64,000 bases of DNA. It comes from Fredinandcohnia onubensis (GTDB taxonomy: Bacteria; Bacillota; Bacilli; Bacillales; Bacillaceae_L). Where the stretch lies: the NCBI RefSeq assembly GCF_031181385.1, contig NZ_JAPSKV010000002.1, forward strand, positions 310,001-374,000. The letters are read 5' to 3'. Under the pieces are notes generated by a model, which made no database searches, was not told the DNA's origin, and saw only the letters and a program-made list of their open reading frames with translations. The position numbers were made by a program, and so were the translations under genes. Below are positions 44,400 to 51,718 of this stretch, one piece after another. Numbering within the stretch: position 1 is the stretch's first letter; each line of letters starts with the position of its first letter.

Positions 44400-44879
44400 T
44401 TAGAACAGTGATAACTGTTCGAATCTTTCTGGTTCTTGTACACATATTTGTGAAATTGGTTCACTTTCCGGTATGTCAGTAACGTTTTCTTCCAGTTCAA
44501 GAATATCTTCGCTATCAATAACAACTTCCTCGAAATTTGCGAACCAAGATAGAGGAAAAAAGCCTCCGCACTTTTTGAGGATGATATCATCATAGAAATA
44601 TACGTGTGTCCTCCTCGGGACTACATAGTAATCTTTTAATTCTGTACTACTGCGGTAACCGGGATCCGTCCACATTAAACTAGCTTTGTACTCCTTCTCC
44701 GGATCCAACTGCAGTTCCTCAATTCGAAAGTGTTTTGTTTGAAAGCACCCTGCATGAGCTCCCTTATGAGGAAATCTTGATACATAAAAGTGCTCTTTTC
44801 CATTCGGGAAGAGAAAGTATCTCTCCCCAACTGTAAGGATCATAAAATTTTGATTATCGATACATATTCCTTGTAACAT
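44400..44879 (-). CDS. Early phage protein with C-terminal sliding-clamp motif, 159 aa
   Basis: A beta-rich protein (MLQGICIDNQNFMILTVGER...) with an acidic tail that ends EPERFEQLSLF. QLSLF at the extreme C-terminus is a textbook DnaN (beta clamp) binding motif. No family recognised. It could recruit or inhibit the host clamp during phage replication. Confidence 0.65.
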   Translation of the reverse strand: MLQGICIDNQNFMILTVGERYFLFPNGKEHFYVSRFPHKGAHAGCFQTKHFRIEELQLDPEKEYKASLMWTDPGYRSSTELKDYYVVPRRTHVYFYDDIILKKCGGFFPLSWFANFEEVVIDSEDILELEENVTDIPESEPISQICVQEPERFEQLSLF

Positions 44880-45046
44880 TATTGATTTATAACATCTTCA
44901 ACCTTTTCCTTGCCGGAATTATTTAATTCAAAAACTGAAGCATTTGAATCTGTTTCCTTGCAGTATTTTGTCAAAAATTGATTTAACTTTTTTCTAAATG
45001 AATCACTGTCCGAATTAGTTTTTAATACGAAAACATTGTGCAACAT
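44879..45046 (-). CDS. Hypothetical early phage protein, 55 aa
   Basis: The start at 45046 (MLHNVFVLKTNSDSDSFRKK) follows GGAGGAATTTGTT, which lies in the first codons of the longer frame from 45061. The product is a small alpha/beta protein overlapping the next gene by 1 nt. Unknown. Confidence 0.55.
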   Translation of the reverse strand: MLHNVFVLKTNSDSDSFRKKLNQFLTKYCKETDSNASVFELNNSGKEKVEDVINQ

Positions 45047-45060
45047 AACAAATTCCTCCA

Positions 45061-45204
45061 TTATCCGAATAGTTTTTTTAACGGTTTTTTCCCAATCACC
45101 CTGTTTTTTACTCGCTTATGAATTGTTCCTTTTTTAATTGCATTTATATCACCCAAAGTTCTGGATGCCTTATTTAAGTTTTTTTGCACCTTTGATAGTC
45201 CCAT
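45061..45204 (-). CDS. Very basic early phage protein, 47 aa
   Basis: The ATG at 45204 follows GGAGGTATAAAAA. MGLSKVQKNLNKASRTLGDI... ends KGTIHKRVKNRVIGKKPLKK and is strongly basic, so it probably binds nucleic acid. The TAATG overlap couples it to the next gene. Confidence 0.65.
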   Translation of the reverse strand: MGLSKVQKNLNKASRTLGDINAIKKGTIHKRVKNRVIGKKPLKKLFG

Positions 45205-45227
45205 TTTTTATACCTCCAAATATATTT

Positions 45228-45443
45228 TTAAAAAAGCTCTGATTCTTCGAATTTTATTCGTGCTGTTTTACCTTTCGCTGTTTCAATCACTGTAAACCCA
45301 TGCTCAACAGCTTCACATTTCTTTGCTTTGCCCAGGTGCCCATCCAGTACAATGACAACAACTTTACCTGGTTCAATTTTTTGTGTGACTGACATTTCGT
45401 CACTTATCAAAATTTCTTCTGTTCTTTTTCTCACCAGGACCAC
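45228..45443 (-). CDS. Hypothetical early phage protein, DUF3954-like, 71 aa
   Basis: The segment PGKVVVIVLDGHLGKAKKCE followed by EHGFTVIETAKGKTARIKFE resembles the small DUF3954 family common in Bacillus phages. The family is only a pattern guess. Function unknown. Confidence 0.55.
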   Translation of the reverse strand: MVLVRKRTEEILISDEMSVTQKIEPGKVVVIVLDGHLGKAKKCEAVEHGFTVIETAKGKTARIKFEESELF

Positions 45444-45507
45444 CCCTTATGCTATAATTAATTAACGAATATTCTTTTTGGCCGGGGCATCTGTTCTTGG
45501 TCTTTTT

Positions 45508-45675
45508 TTATTTGATTTTTTCTTTTTCTCTTTTCTCAATTTTTATGAATTCTCCAATACTTGAAGGCATGCCACAACTTGGGCAGCACTTTTCAGCTTT
45601 CTTACTCCACATCACTAGTTGTTCTGCAAATTTAGTGAAAGTGTATCTGCATACCTTGCATTTATACAATTTCAT
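45508..45675 (-). CDS. Zinc-ribbon early phage protein, 55 aa
   Basis: The ATG at 45675 follows GGAG. MKLYKCKVCRYTFTKFAEQL has one CxxC and KCCPSCGMPSSIG the other, giving a rubredoxin-like zinc ribbon. The C-terminus is basic. The function is unknown. Confidence 0.7.
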   Translation of the reverse strand: MKLYKCKVCRYTFTKFAEQLVMWSKKAEKCCPSCGMPSSIGEFIKIEKREKEKIK

Positions 45676-45684
45676 TCACTCCAA

Positions 45685-45969
45685 TCATTTATTTTTTTTA
45701 GAGTTTAAAAGCCTTATTGATTCATATTCTCCGCCCAAACCTTCTGGTCGAGGTTTAATGCGTCCCTGGTCAGCACGATCTATGATTAGTAAGACAATTT
45801 CTACTGGGTGCCTTTTAAAGTAAGTGCTTATATCCTCTAAGGACACCCCAGCATTCCACATTTTTTCAAATATCTTAACCTCGTCGATACACCAGTTATG
45901 ATCAACTTCTTCTAACGCGATGTATAATTTTCTTCTAGTTTTGGAGTATCTCTTTACGCTTGTACTCAT
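45685..45969 (-). CDS. Helix-turn-helix early phage protein, 94 aa
   Basis: The segment WNAGVSLEDISTYFKRHPVE followed by IVLLIIDRADQGRIKPRPEG is a small HTH pattern common in Bacillus phages near the replication genes. The N-terminus is basic. A regulatory or replication-accessory role is inferred. Confidence 0.65.
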   Translation of the reverse strand: MSTSVKRYSKTRRKLYIALEEVDHNWCIDEVKIFEKMWNAGVSLEDISTYFKRHPVEIVLLIIDRADQGRIKPRPEGLGGEYESIRLLNSKKNK

Positions 45970-45973
45970 AAAA

Positions 45974-46147
45974 TCACGCCGTTTTGCTGAATTTTTTAGC
46001 TTCTAGCTCCCACTTTTGTCTTATACCTGCTAAATACGATTTGAATTGTTCGTCTGTCATTGGTCCACAGTTTGGGCAAGTGAAAAATCCTATTGAGCTA
46101 GTCCCGATATTATGGACAACGTGTGTCCCTTTGCATAAATCACACAT
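45974..46147 (-). CDS. Zinc-ribbon early phage protein, 57 aa
   Basis: The ATG at 46147 follows GGAGGG and overlaps the end of the dnaC-like gene by 8 nt. MCDLCKGTHVVHNIGTSSIG holds one CxxC and FTCPNCGPMT the other. A small zinc-binding protein of unknown role. Confidence 0.7.
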   Translation of the reverse strand: MCDLCKGTHVVHNIGTSSIGFFTCPNCGPMTDEQFKSYLAGIRQKWELEAKKFSKTA

Positions 46148-47114
46148 GCAGCAATCCCTCCAATCGATGGTTTAATAATTTTCTATCCCCTTTTAGGACA
46201 ACAATAAAGTCCTCACACATTTGAAATATCCTAGTGCCCAGCGCTTCATCAACCTCTACTAATTCATCAATTGTCAGCTCACAGGACACTAGAATTGGTA
46301 AATGATTCAGATAGCGATAGTTTATAACGGCATACATTTGTTTGAGCTCCCACTCGCTTGCTTGCGGTTTTTTTAGTGGGCCCATCTTGGTTTGTACATT
46401 TACCGGTTTAAACAAATCGTCAATAAACAGTACATTTACTTTTTTCATGCGATTTAACTTCTGCTCCAGCAAATCAAAATCATCTCGCAAGTCATCCATC
46501 CCTTCCACATATGGAAAATATTGTACCGGGATTTGATACTTGTTTAGTAGATTATTAGATATCGCCATTAGTAAATGGGTTTTCCCTGCGCCAGGTTGAC
46601 CTAGTAACGCAATACTATTCTTTCGGTCCCCACTGATTGTTTTAAATTCCCGAAAATACTCCAATGCGCACTCGTACGCATCAACAATGATTTGTGGTTT
46701 GCCCTCCCGACGGAAGTTTTGAAAACCTAGTTTCCGAAATTCTTCGGTTATCTGACTTGATTTCATAAGCTTTTCTAGTTTCCTGGTGACAACACAATCG
46801 CATCGTTTGGAGTATGTGTCTCTCCATTCCCACGAGTCCTCGGGGCTACAAACTTTTCCAGCGTAGAAATCATCTTCCGTAACCATGCTTTCTGGTACTT
46901 TCGTCTCAAAGCGACTGTCCTCTACCCATTTGGTTTTATGGTGAACCCTATACATAATCAACTGGGTATCCTTGCATTTCGAACATTTATACGTTCTTTC
47001 TTCGGATTCTGCCGACTTGATTGCCGGTGATTGATTCTGCTTTTGGAGCAGATCTGCGAACACCTGTTGAAGGCTTGTGAATTTTTTCTCCAGTTCCACG
47101 CTCTTCACCCTCAC
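46140..47114 (-). CDS. DnaC-like helicase loader
   Basis: The 324-residue AAA+ protein has a zinc-knuckle N-terminal part (CSKCKDTQLI; CDCVVTRK), Walker A LLGQPGAGKTHLLMAIS, Walker B VNVLFIDDLFK, and sensor-like ILVSCELTIDEL. It loads the replicative helicase. The ORF overlaps the upstream replication gene by 128 nt in another frame. The true start may be one of the GTG codons near 47110-47098. Confidence 0.9.
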   Translation of the reverse strand: MRVKSVELEKKFTSLQQVFADLLQKQNQSPAIKSAESEERTYKCSKCKDTQLIMYRVHHKTKWVEDSRFETKVPESMVTEDDFYAGKVCSPEDSWEWRDTYSKRCDCVVTRKLEKLMKSSQITEEFRKLGFQNFRREGKPQIIVDAYECALEYFREFKTISGDRKNSIALLGQPGAGKTHLLMAISNNLLNKYQIPVQYFPYVEGMDDLRDDFDLLEQKLNRMKKVNVLFIDDLFKPVNVQTKMGPLKKPQASEWELKQMYAVINYRYLNHLPILVSCELTIDELVEVDEALGTRIFQMCEDFIVVLKGDRKLLNHRLEGLLHV

Positions 47115-48027
47115 TAAGCTTTAATTTTTCAACGTGCTTATCCAGAATAAATCCTGCACAATAGCTTAAACTGTTAATCCTGTCCCTAGGATGCTTTGGC
47201 TTGTAACGCCCAAATCTTTGAGTTAACCATACCAGTGCATCTTGAAGAGATACACCAGCAGATAATATTTCTTTTGCAGCAGCTACATCGTCAGCTGAGG
47301 CATCAAACCCATATCCCCTCAAGCTAATAAAATGGTCTAGTAGCGCTTTTTCTGCTTCTGGAGTATGTGATATTTCTGCAACAGTTCCCTGTTGATCACC
47401 ACTTGATGGGTCGGTCGTAAGCACCCCGTCACTTTCTCCTTCGCATGTGTGCGCATTATCTTCAGCAGAAGCAAAAGAAATCTCTGTACAAGAAGTCTCT
47501 GTATTTGTCTTACGTTCTAACGTACCTGCTTCCTCCGTTCTAACGTATGGTATATTACGTTTAGACGTATGACCCTCATACACTTTGATGTAATATGGTT
47601 CACTTGAAAATGTAATTTTCTTTAGATTCTCAACAATCGGTTCTAAAAACATCACATTATTCAAGCGAATACCTGCATCAGTAGTAATCGTCCTGAATTC
47701 TCGGTTTATCACCTTCATATCAAACAATAAGTCAACAGCTTCTTTTGCTTGCCTTTTAGAAAATCCAAACTCTTCGGCAAAACTTTCATACTTGCGTTGG
47801 AGCTTGTCTGCTTTGAATTTCTTTTTACAACTGATTATTCTTCCAGTGCTCTCATCCCGTATTATCTTTGGGCGGTACCAATAGACAATTTCCGATAGAA
47901 TCATAATGGCTAAAACGTGAGGTTTTCCATTTGGAAACCGGATATGTGCAAACCACTGGGTAGGGATCACATTCCCCTGGAAATTTATTTGACCAATTTC
48001 ATCTACAACGGTACTACCACTATTCAT
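46987..48027 (-). CDS. Phage replication protein, DnaD/winged-helix type
   Basis: The 346-residue protein has an N-terminal winged-helix part (FPNGKPHVLAIMILSEIVYW; EEFGFSKRQAKEAVDLLFDM) and an acidic linker (about 150-230), followed by a DnaD-like helical end. It likely recognises the phage origin and recruits the loader encoded next to it. Confidence 0.85.
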   Translation of the reverse strand: MNSGSTVVDEIGQINFQGNVIPTQWFAHIRFPNGKPHVLAIMILSEIVYWYRPKIIRDESTGRIISCKKKFKADKLQRKYESFAEEFGFSKRQAKEAVDLLFDMKVINREFRTITTDAGIRLNNVMFLEPIVENLKKITFSSEPYYIKVYEGHTSKRNIPYVRTEEAGTLERKTNTETSCTEISFASAEDNAHTCEGESDGVLTTDPSSGDQQGTVAEISHTPEAEKALLDHFISLRGYGFDASADDVAAAKEILSAGVSLQDALVWLTQRFGRYKPKHPRDRINSLSYCAGFILDKHVEKLKLSEGEERGTGEKIHKPSTGVRRSAPKAESITGNQVGRIRRKNV

Positions 48028-48233
48028 AGCATCCCTAGGCTCCTTTCCCCTTGGTTCTTTGAATCTAGTCTTACGCAGACGGCAAAGGAACCTTCAACAG
48101 TATCCACAATGTAATGTGGATAACGCTTCATATAGACTTGGACTTCCTTCAAAAACTGATACTCACTCAACTCATTCTTTTTCGTTAGAACCCATTCAGG
48201 TAATAACACTTTATATGAACTAACACTTGGCAC
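48024..48233 (-). CDS. Hypothetical early phage protein, 69 aa
   Basis: MPSVSSYKVLLPEWVLTKKN starts a small alpha/beta protein overlapping the replication gene by 4 nt (ATGA). Its ribosome binding site is GAGGAGGG. Unknown function. Confidence 0.6.
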   Translation of the reverse strand: MPSVSSYKVLLPEWVLTKKNELSEYQFLKEVQVYMKRYPHYIVDTVEGSFAVCVRLDSKNQGERSLGML

Positions 48234-48251
48234 GCCTTTCCCTCCTCATAG

Positions 48252-48479
48252 CTAGTCACTGATATAGATTTGAACATTTTCATTTTTGAGTTGAGGTATT
48301 TCGTCTACTAAATCAGTAGCTTTTTGAAAGCATTCAGAAACACTTATCGCTTCAAGAAAAGCGGAATGAAGCGTCCTGAAATTGCCTTTAATCTTTACGC
48401 AGAAATCGACTTCATAGAGCACAGCCTGTCCAATACGTGGCGGTTGTGACAAAAAGCCAATTCTATTCATAAATTTCAC
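48252..48479 (-). CDS. Hypothetical early phage protein, 75 aa
   Basis: MKFMNRIGFLSQPPRIGQAV begins a small protein with a helical centre (SAFLEAISVSECFQKATDLV). A GAAAGGGG site precedes it. Unknown function. Confidence 0.6.
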   Translation of the reverse strand: MKFMNRIGFLSQPPRIGQAVLYEVDFCVKIKGNFRTLHSAFLEAISVSECFQKATDLVDEIPQLKNENVQIYISD

Positions 48480-48500
48480 CCCTTTCAGATGCTGTTCGCA

Positions 48501-48585
48501 TCGTAATAGCTAGGAATAGCGGTAATTAGGCAGGGGAGCCCCTATAAATTCCCAGCTATTACGACAAGAACAAATATTCTTGTCG
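48501..48585. repeat. Two adjacent perfect inverted repeats in the early region
   Basis: TCGTAATAGCT (48501-48511) pairs with AGCTATTACGA (48554-48564), and GACAAGAA (48563-48570) pairs with TTCTTGTC (48577-48584). No T-run follows, so they are not terminators. They lie upstream of the replication operon and could be an operator, a leader structure or part of the phage origin. Confidence 0.65.
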
Positions 48586-48612
48586 TCCACACCTTAAATG
48601 TGGTACAATTAT

Positions 48613-48765
48613 TTAAACAGAAAAGTCCTGCAAGACTTCGTTATCTGCAGTTAGTGGTCGAGCACTAGCTGCTTTATTTTTGCCTTTTTCATCAAGTGAC
48701 GCCCATACGTACCCGATCCCTATGGACATGGCTATTACGCAAAACCATACAAATATTTCAACCAT
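48613..48765 (-). CDS. Small single-span membrane protein, 50 aa
   Basis: The start at 48765 (MVEIFVWFCVIAMSIGIGYV) has GGAATGTGAAA upstream. It has one membrane helix and a polar tail. It lies in the early operon. Unknown function, possibly an immunity or exclusion protein. Confidence 0.55.
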   Translation of the reverse strand: MVEIFVWFCVIAMSIGIGYVWASLDEKGKNKAASARPLTADNEVLQDFSV

Positions 48766-48893
48766 TTTCACATTCCTCCAATCTATTAAATTCAACAGCA
48801 TTTTCAGCTATAAAATCTCATCAAAACCAGGTATTCTCGCTTAAATGACAGCATTTTTCGCAACCTATGTTAAAAAAATGAAGATTGTCTCTG

Positions 48894-49406
48894 TTACTTT
48901 CTCAATCTCCGAATTTTTAAAGTCATTCTCCACTCTTTGAATATGTCTTTCATTGAAAAATCATATTCTCTACAAATCACAGCTACTAAATTAATCATTG
49001 AAGCTGCTGCATCTAACAGCTCATGAATGACTCGTTTCATTTCTTGTTTCTCGGTTTCTGAACTGCTATGTATTGGCTTGAACCAACAAGCTCTCTCCAA
49101 TTGTTCTAACGCTTCATTTGTTTCAGATTGGACAAGATGTTTGAGGCTTGCCGGGTGATGATCAACGTGGTCACCATCGAAATATGGAATAGATACTTCT
49201 CCAGCAGATTCATTCCATGCAGTGAAATAAAACTCCTCATCGTCTAACCTTTCTGCAACCATTTTTCGTAAATCAAAGGGGAACTTTCTATCTCCGGTTT
49301 CGTATTTTGCTAAGCTTTCACGAGAAACAGGTAAATCCGAAACAAATTCCTCTTGGGTGTACCCCTGCCGTTTTCTAGCGTTGGCTATTTTTGTACCTAT
49401 TGTCAT
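48894..49406 (-). CDS. XRE family regulator with C-terminal helical domain, 170 aa
   Basis: The N-terminal HTH is RKRQGYTQEEFVSDLPVSRESLAKYETG (residues 12-39). The C-terminal half is a helical domain of unknown type. It is part of the early operon after the cro-like gene and may control the early-to-late choice. It overlaps the upstream gene by 4 nt. Confidence 0.8.
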   Translation of the reverse strand: MTIGTKIANARKRQGYTQEEFVSDLPVSRESLAKYETGDRKFPFDLRKMVAERLDDEEFYFTAWNESAGEVSIPYFDGDHVDHHPASLKHLVQSETNEALEQLERACWFKPIHSSSETEKQEMKRVIHELLDAAASMINLVAVICREYDFSMKDIFKEWRMTLKIRRLRK

Positions 49407-49780
49407 TTGACCAACTCCTCATTTTCGAGAGGTTGCACTCTAAGACCAATTTCCTCAAACATATGAAGAAATAAGTAACTACAACCAATAAATTCATCCT
49501 TAGAATTGGTTTTTGGTACGTATGCGAATTGAATTGGATGACAATTACTGTGGTTAACAGCTCGCTTCCAATCACCGTCATAAACAGTTGGAACGATTAA
49601 TCCTCGAACTAACAAATATCCATTGTCCATTAAGCATATTGTTGCATTAAATAAATCTTGATTTTCACTTCTGTCTTGTACTTCGTTTGCAAATTTCTTA
49701 GATGTTACTTGTTCTAATAATTCGAAATCAATTACGGATAACCCGTTTTCTTGAACTTTTATTACGTTGCTAATTTCCAC
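49403..49780 (-). CDS. Hypothetical early phage protein, 125 aa
   Basis: MEISNVIKVQENGLSVIDFE starts a soluble protein with a central DNGYLLVRGLIVP strand. The site GGAGAGATG is upstream. It is coupled by ATGA to the XRE gene. Unknown function. Confidence 0.6.
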   Translation of the reverse strand: MEISNVIKVQENGLSVIDFELLEQVTSKKFANEVQDRSENQDLFNATICLMDNGYLLVRGLIVPTVYDGDWKRAVNHSNCHPIQFAYVPKTNSKDEFIGCSYLFLHMFEEIGLRVQPLENEELVK

Positions 49781-49838
49781 CTAGCATCTCTCCTTTGTAC
49801 CTGATGCGTACTAGGATTGTTACAAACCAACTAGTAAA

Positions 49839-50072
49839 CTAAGACCTATAACAATCCTCAACTGCTTCGGCAATTTGCTTTAATATAGGATTTCCTTTTT
49901 CCCACTCCTCATCGAACCATTGTTTTTGTTCGTCTGGAGTCATTAGAACTAGCGGTGAATGAATAATTACTTTCGTGTTTCCATAGATGAATTCTTTCTT
50001 AGGTTTTTCCATGCCCGCCTCATTCCCCCTTGGGATATGTTTATGCGGGGTGGCTTGTACTATTGCGGACAT
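49839..50072 (-). CDS. Hypothetical early phage protein, 77 aa
   Basis: A small acidic-ended protein (FIYGNTKVIIHSPLVLMTPD, then EQKQWFDEEWEKGNP), a pattern seen often in Bacillus phage early operons. An alternative start at 50012 (MEKPKKEF) has a GGCGGG site. Unknown function. Confidence 0.6.
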   Translation of the reverse strand: MSAIVQATPHKHIPRGNEAGMEKPKKEFIYGNTKVIIHSPLVLMTPDEQKQWFDEEWEKGNPILKQIAEAVEDCYRS

Positions 50073-50097
50073 TCAGTGTCACTTCCTCAAATAAAGA

Positions 50098-50349
50098 TTA
50101 TCTTAGCTCCTTAAAACTTGAGCAATCATCAAGTGTACTTTCAAAAAAAATATTTCTTAATAATTCTTCAATTGATATTTCAAATTTCTTGGCTAATATC
50201 GGCAAATGTTCTGCTTTTAGTTTATTTTCACCAGTTTCAATTCTTAGGTATCCCCCTGGTGTTTTCAGCCCTAATGCATCAGCAATTTCCATTAAGGGTA
50301 TGTTTTTGTCTTTTCTTGTTTGCCTAAGAAATTCAGTATTAAAAATCAT
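50098..50349 (-). CDS. Cro-like XRE repressor, 83 aa
   Basis: The HTH NTEFLRQTRKDKNIPLMEIADALGLKTPG covers most of the protein. It is divergent from the XRE-HNH repressor, and the intervening 170 bp holds four operators, so this is the Cro side of the lysogeny switch. Confidence 0.85.
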   Translation of the reverse strand: MIFNTEFLRQTRKDKNIPLMEIADALGLKTPGGYLRIETGENKLKAEHLPILAKKFEISIEELLRNIFFESTLDDCSSFKELR

Positions 50350-50368
50350 ATATTATGTTCACCTCCAA

Positions 50369-50502
50369 TTTGATGTTTAATCAAATTTATATCTTTATAA
50401 TATTTGAGCAAACATCAAATGTCAACAATAAATTTGCTATTTAATCAAATTAATTATTATTAAGAGGAAATGGTGGTATTATGTACTTGATAAAACATCA
50501 AA
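50369..50502. promoter_or_regulatory. Lysogeny operator region with four 17-bp sites
   Basis: TTTGATGTTTAATCAAA (50369-50385), TTTGAGCAAACATCAAA (50403-50419), TTTGCTATTTAATCAAA (50433-50449) and CTTGATAAAACATCAAA (50486-50502) share the palindromic consensus TTTGAT-N5-ATCAAA. They lie between divergent cro-like and repressor genes and cover both promoters. Confidence 0.88.
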
Positions 50503-50522
50503 TTTTTAGTGAGGGATACGTT

Positions 50523-51074
50523 ATGACCCTTGGAGAGCGAATTAAGAAAAAACGGAAAGACTTGAAGTTAACTCAAAAAGAACTAGCTAAGCTTCTAGGA
50601 ATTGATCATACAACTATATCTAAATGGGAATCAAACATATATGAGCCAGACACAGATACACTTCAAAGATTAGCGGATATCTTTGACACTACTATTGATT
50701 ACTTGATTGGTAGATCTGATATAAACGATAGGAACTACGTAGATAGAAAAGTATTAAAGTCAAATCTAAAATGTAGTTCTTGCGGTATTACATCAGACGA
50801 ATCTTATCTTGAGGCACATCATATTGTGCCAATCGCCAAAGGTGGAAATATTCAAGATGAAGATAACGTAGTGGTTTTATGTCCAAATTGTCATAGAGCT
50901 ATGCATCAAGAGGAATTAAGAATTATAGAAGAGATAAAAAAACACCCTGTAATGTTTCACGATTTAAAAACAAATCCTGAGAAAAAGATTAAACAGTTAA
51001 TAAAGATGTGGAAATTCATAAAAGAAGATCTTGATGAAGAAGACGACGATGAAGACATCATAGATGATTTTTAA
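50523..51074 (+). CDS. XRE repressor fused to an HNH domain
   Basis: The 183-residue protein from ATG 50523 (GAGGG site upstream) joins an N-terminal CI-like HTH (KLTQKELAKLLGIDHTTISK, residues about 15-40) to an HNH domain (CSSCGITSDESYLEAHHIVP, then DNVVVLCPNCHRAMHQ) and a highly acidic end. HNH catalytic H-N-H positions and both CxxC knuckles are present. The frame from 50481 is rejected because it begins inside operator 4. Fusion of a repressor with an HNH module is uncommon. The HNH part may be a zinc dimerisation unit or an active nuclease. Confidence 0.88.
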   Translation: MTLGERIKKKRKDLKLTQKELAKLLGIDHTTISKWESNIYEPDTDTLQRLADIFDTTIDYLIGRSDINDRNYVDRKVLKSNLKCSSCGITSDESYLEAHHIVPIAKGGNIQDEDNVVVLCPNCHRAMHQEELRIIEEIKKHPVMFHDLKTNPEKKIKQLIKMWKFIKEDLDEEDDDEDIIDDF

Positions 51075-51086
51075 GGTTGTGACTAG

Positions 51087-51659
51087 ATGCAGCTTGTTAA
51101 GTCAAATAATGTAGATTACTGGGAAGAGAGAGCTAATAAAGTGCTATCTAATTTCTATATTAGATACCCAGATGAAATAGATATGTATGAAATAATTCAA
51201 AAGTATGGGATTCGAATTAAGCCTTTAGAAAAGGAATTCTGTGACTTAGATTTTGATGAAGGTTCTAAGGCGTTTTCTGTTCCCAAAAACAAAGGACGAA
51301 AAGGAATCATTTATATAAAACCTGGTCTAGACCCAGTTGAGAAGAGAATGATTCTTGCAGAAGAGTTTTCACATTTATATGCGCATCATCAAAATGAGTT
51401 AATTATTAGTGGGACTCACTTAAATAAAATTGAAGCACAGGCAAAACGAATGTCAGCATATCTATTAATGCCTTGGAGGTTTGTTAGTAAACTATTAAAC
51501 CTACAAGTAGACCAGTCTATACTTATTTCCGAGATAGCTGATTTGTTTTTAGTAACTGAGGAATTTGCAAATTACAGATTAGAATTAGCATTTAAATTTA
51601 AGGTTGATGCTTTATCCAACTTCAAAGGAAAAATTAGGGCTCTTGAAGTATTTGAATAG
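51087..51659 (+). CDS. ImmA/IrrE-type metallopeptidase-like protein
   Basis: The 190-residue protein follows the repressor by 12 nt and has the ImmA pattern: KGIIYIKPGLDP, then RMILAEEFSHLYAHHQ. The usual HExxH first His is Glu here (EEFSH), a common phage-lysogeny variant whose peptidase activity is uncertain. In ICEBs1 and phi105, ImmA-type proteins inactivate the linked repressor to induce the element. Confidence 0.83.
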   Translation: MQLVKSNNVDYWEERANKVLSNFYIRYPDEIDMYEIIQKYGIRIKPLEKEFCDLDFDEGSKAFSVPKNKGRKGIIYIKPGLDPVEKRMILAEEFSHLYAHHQNELIISGTHLNKIEAQAKRMSAYLLMPWRFVSKLLNLQVDQSILISEIADLFLVTEEFANYRLELAFKFKVDALSNFKGKIRALEVFE

Positions 51660-51718
51660 AGCTTTTTCTTTTATTTCTTTGGTTATAGATAATTGATTTG
51701 TGGTTAGAGGTGAATTAT

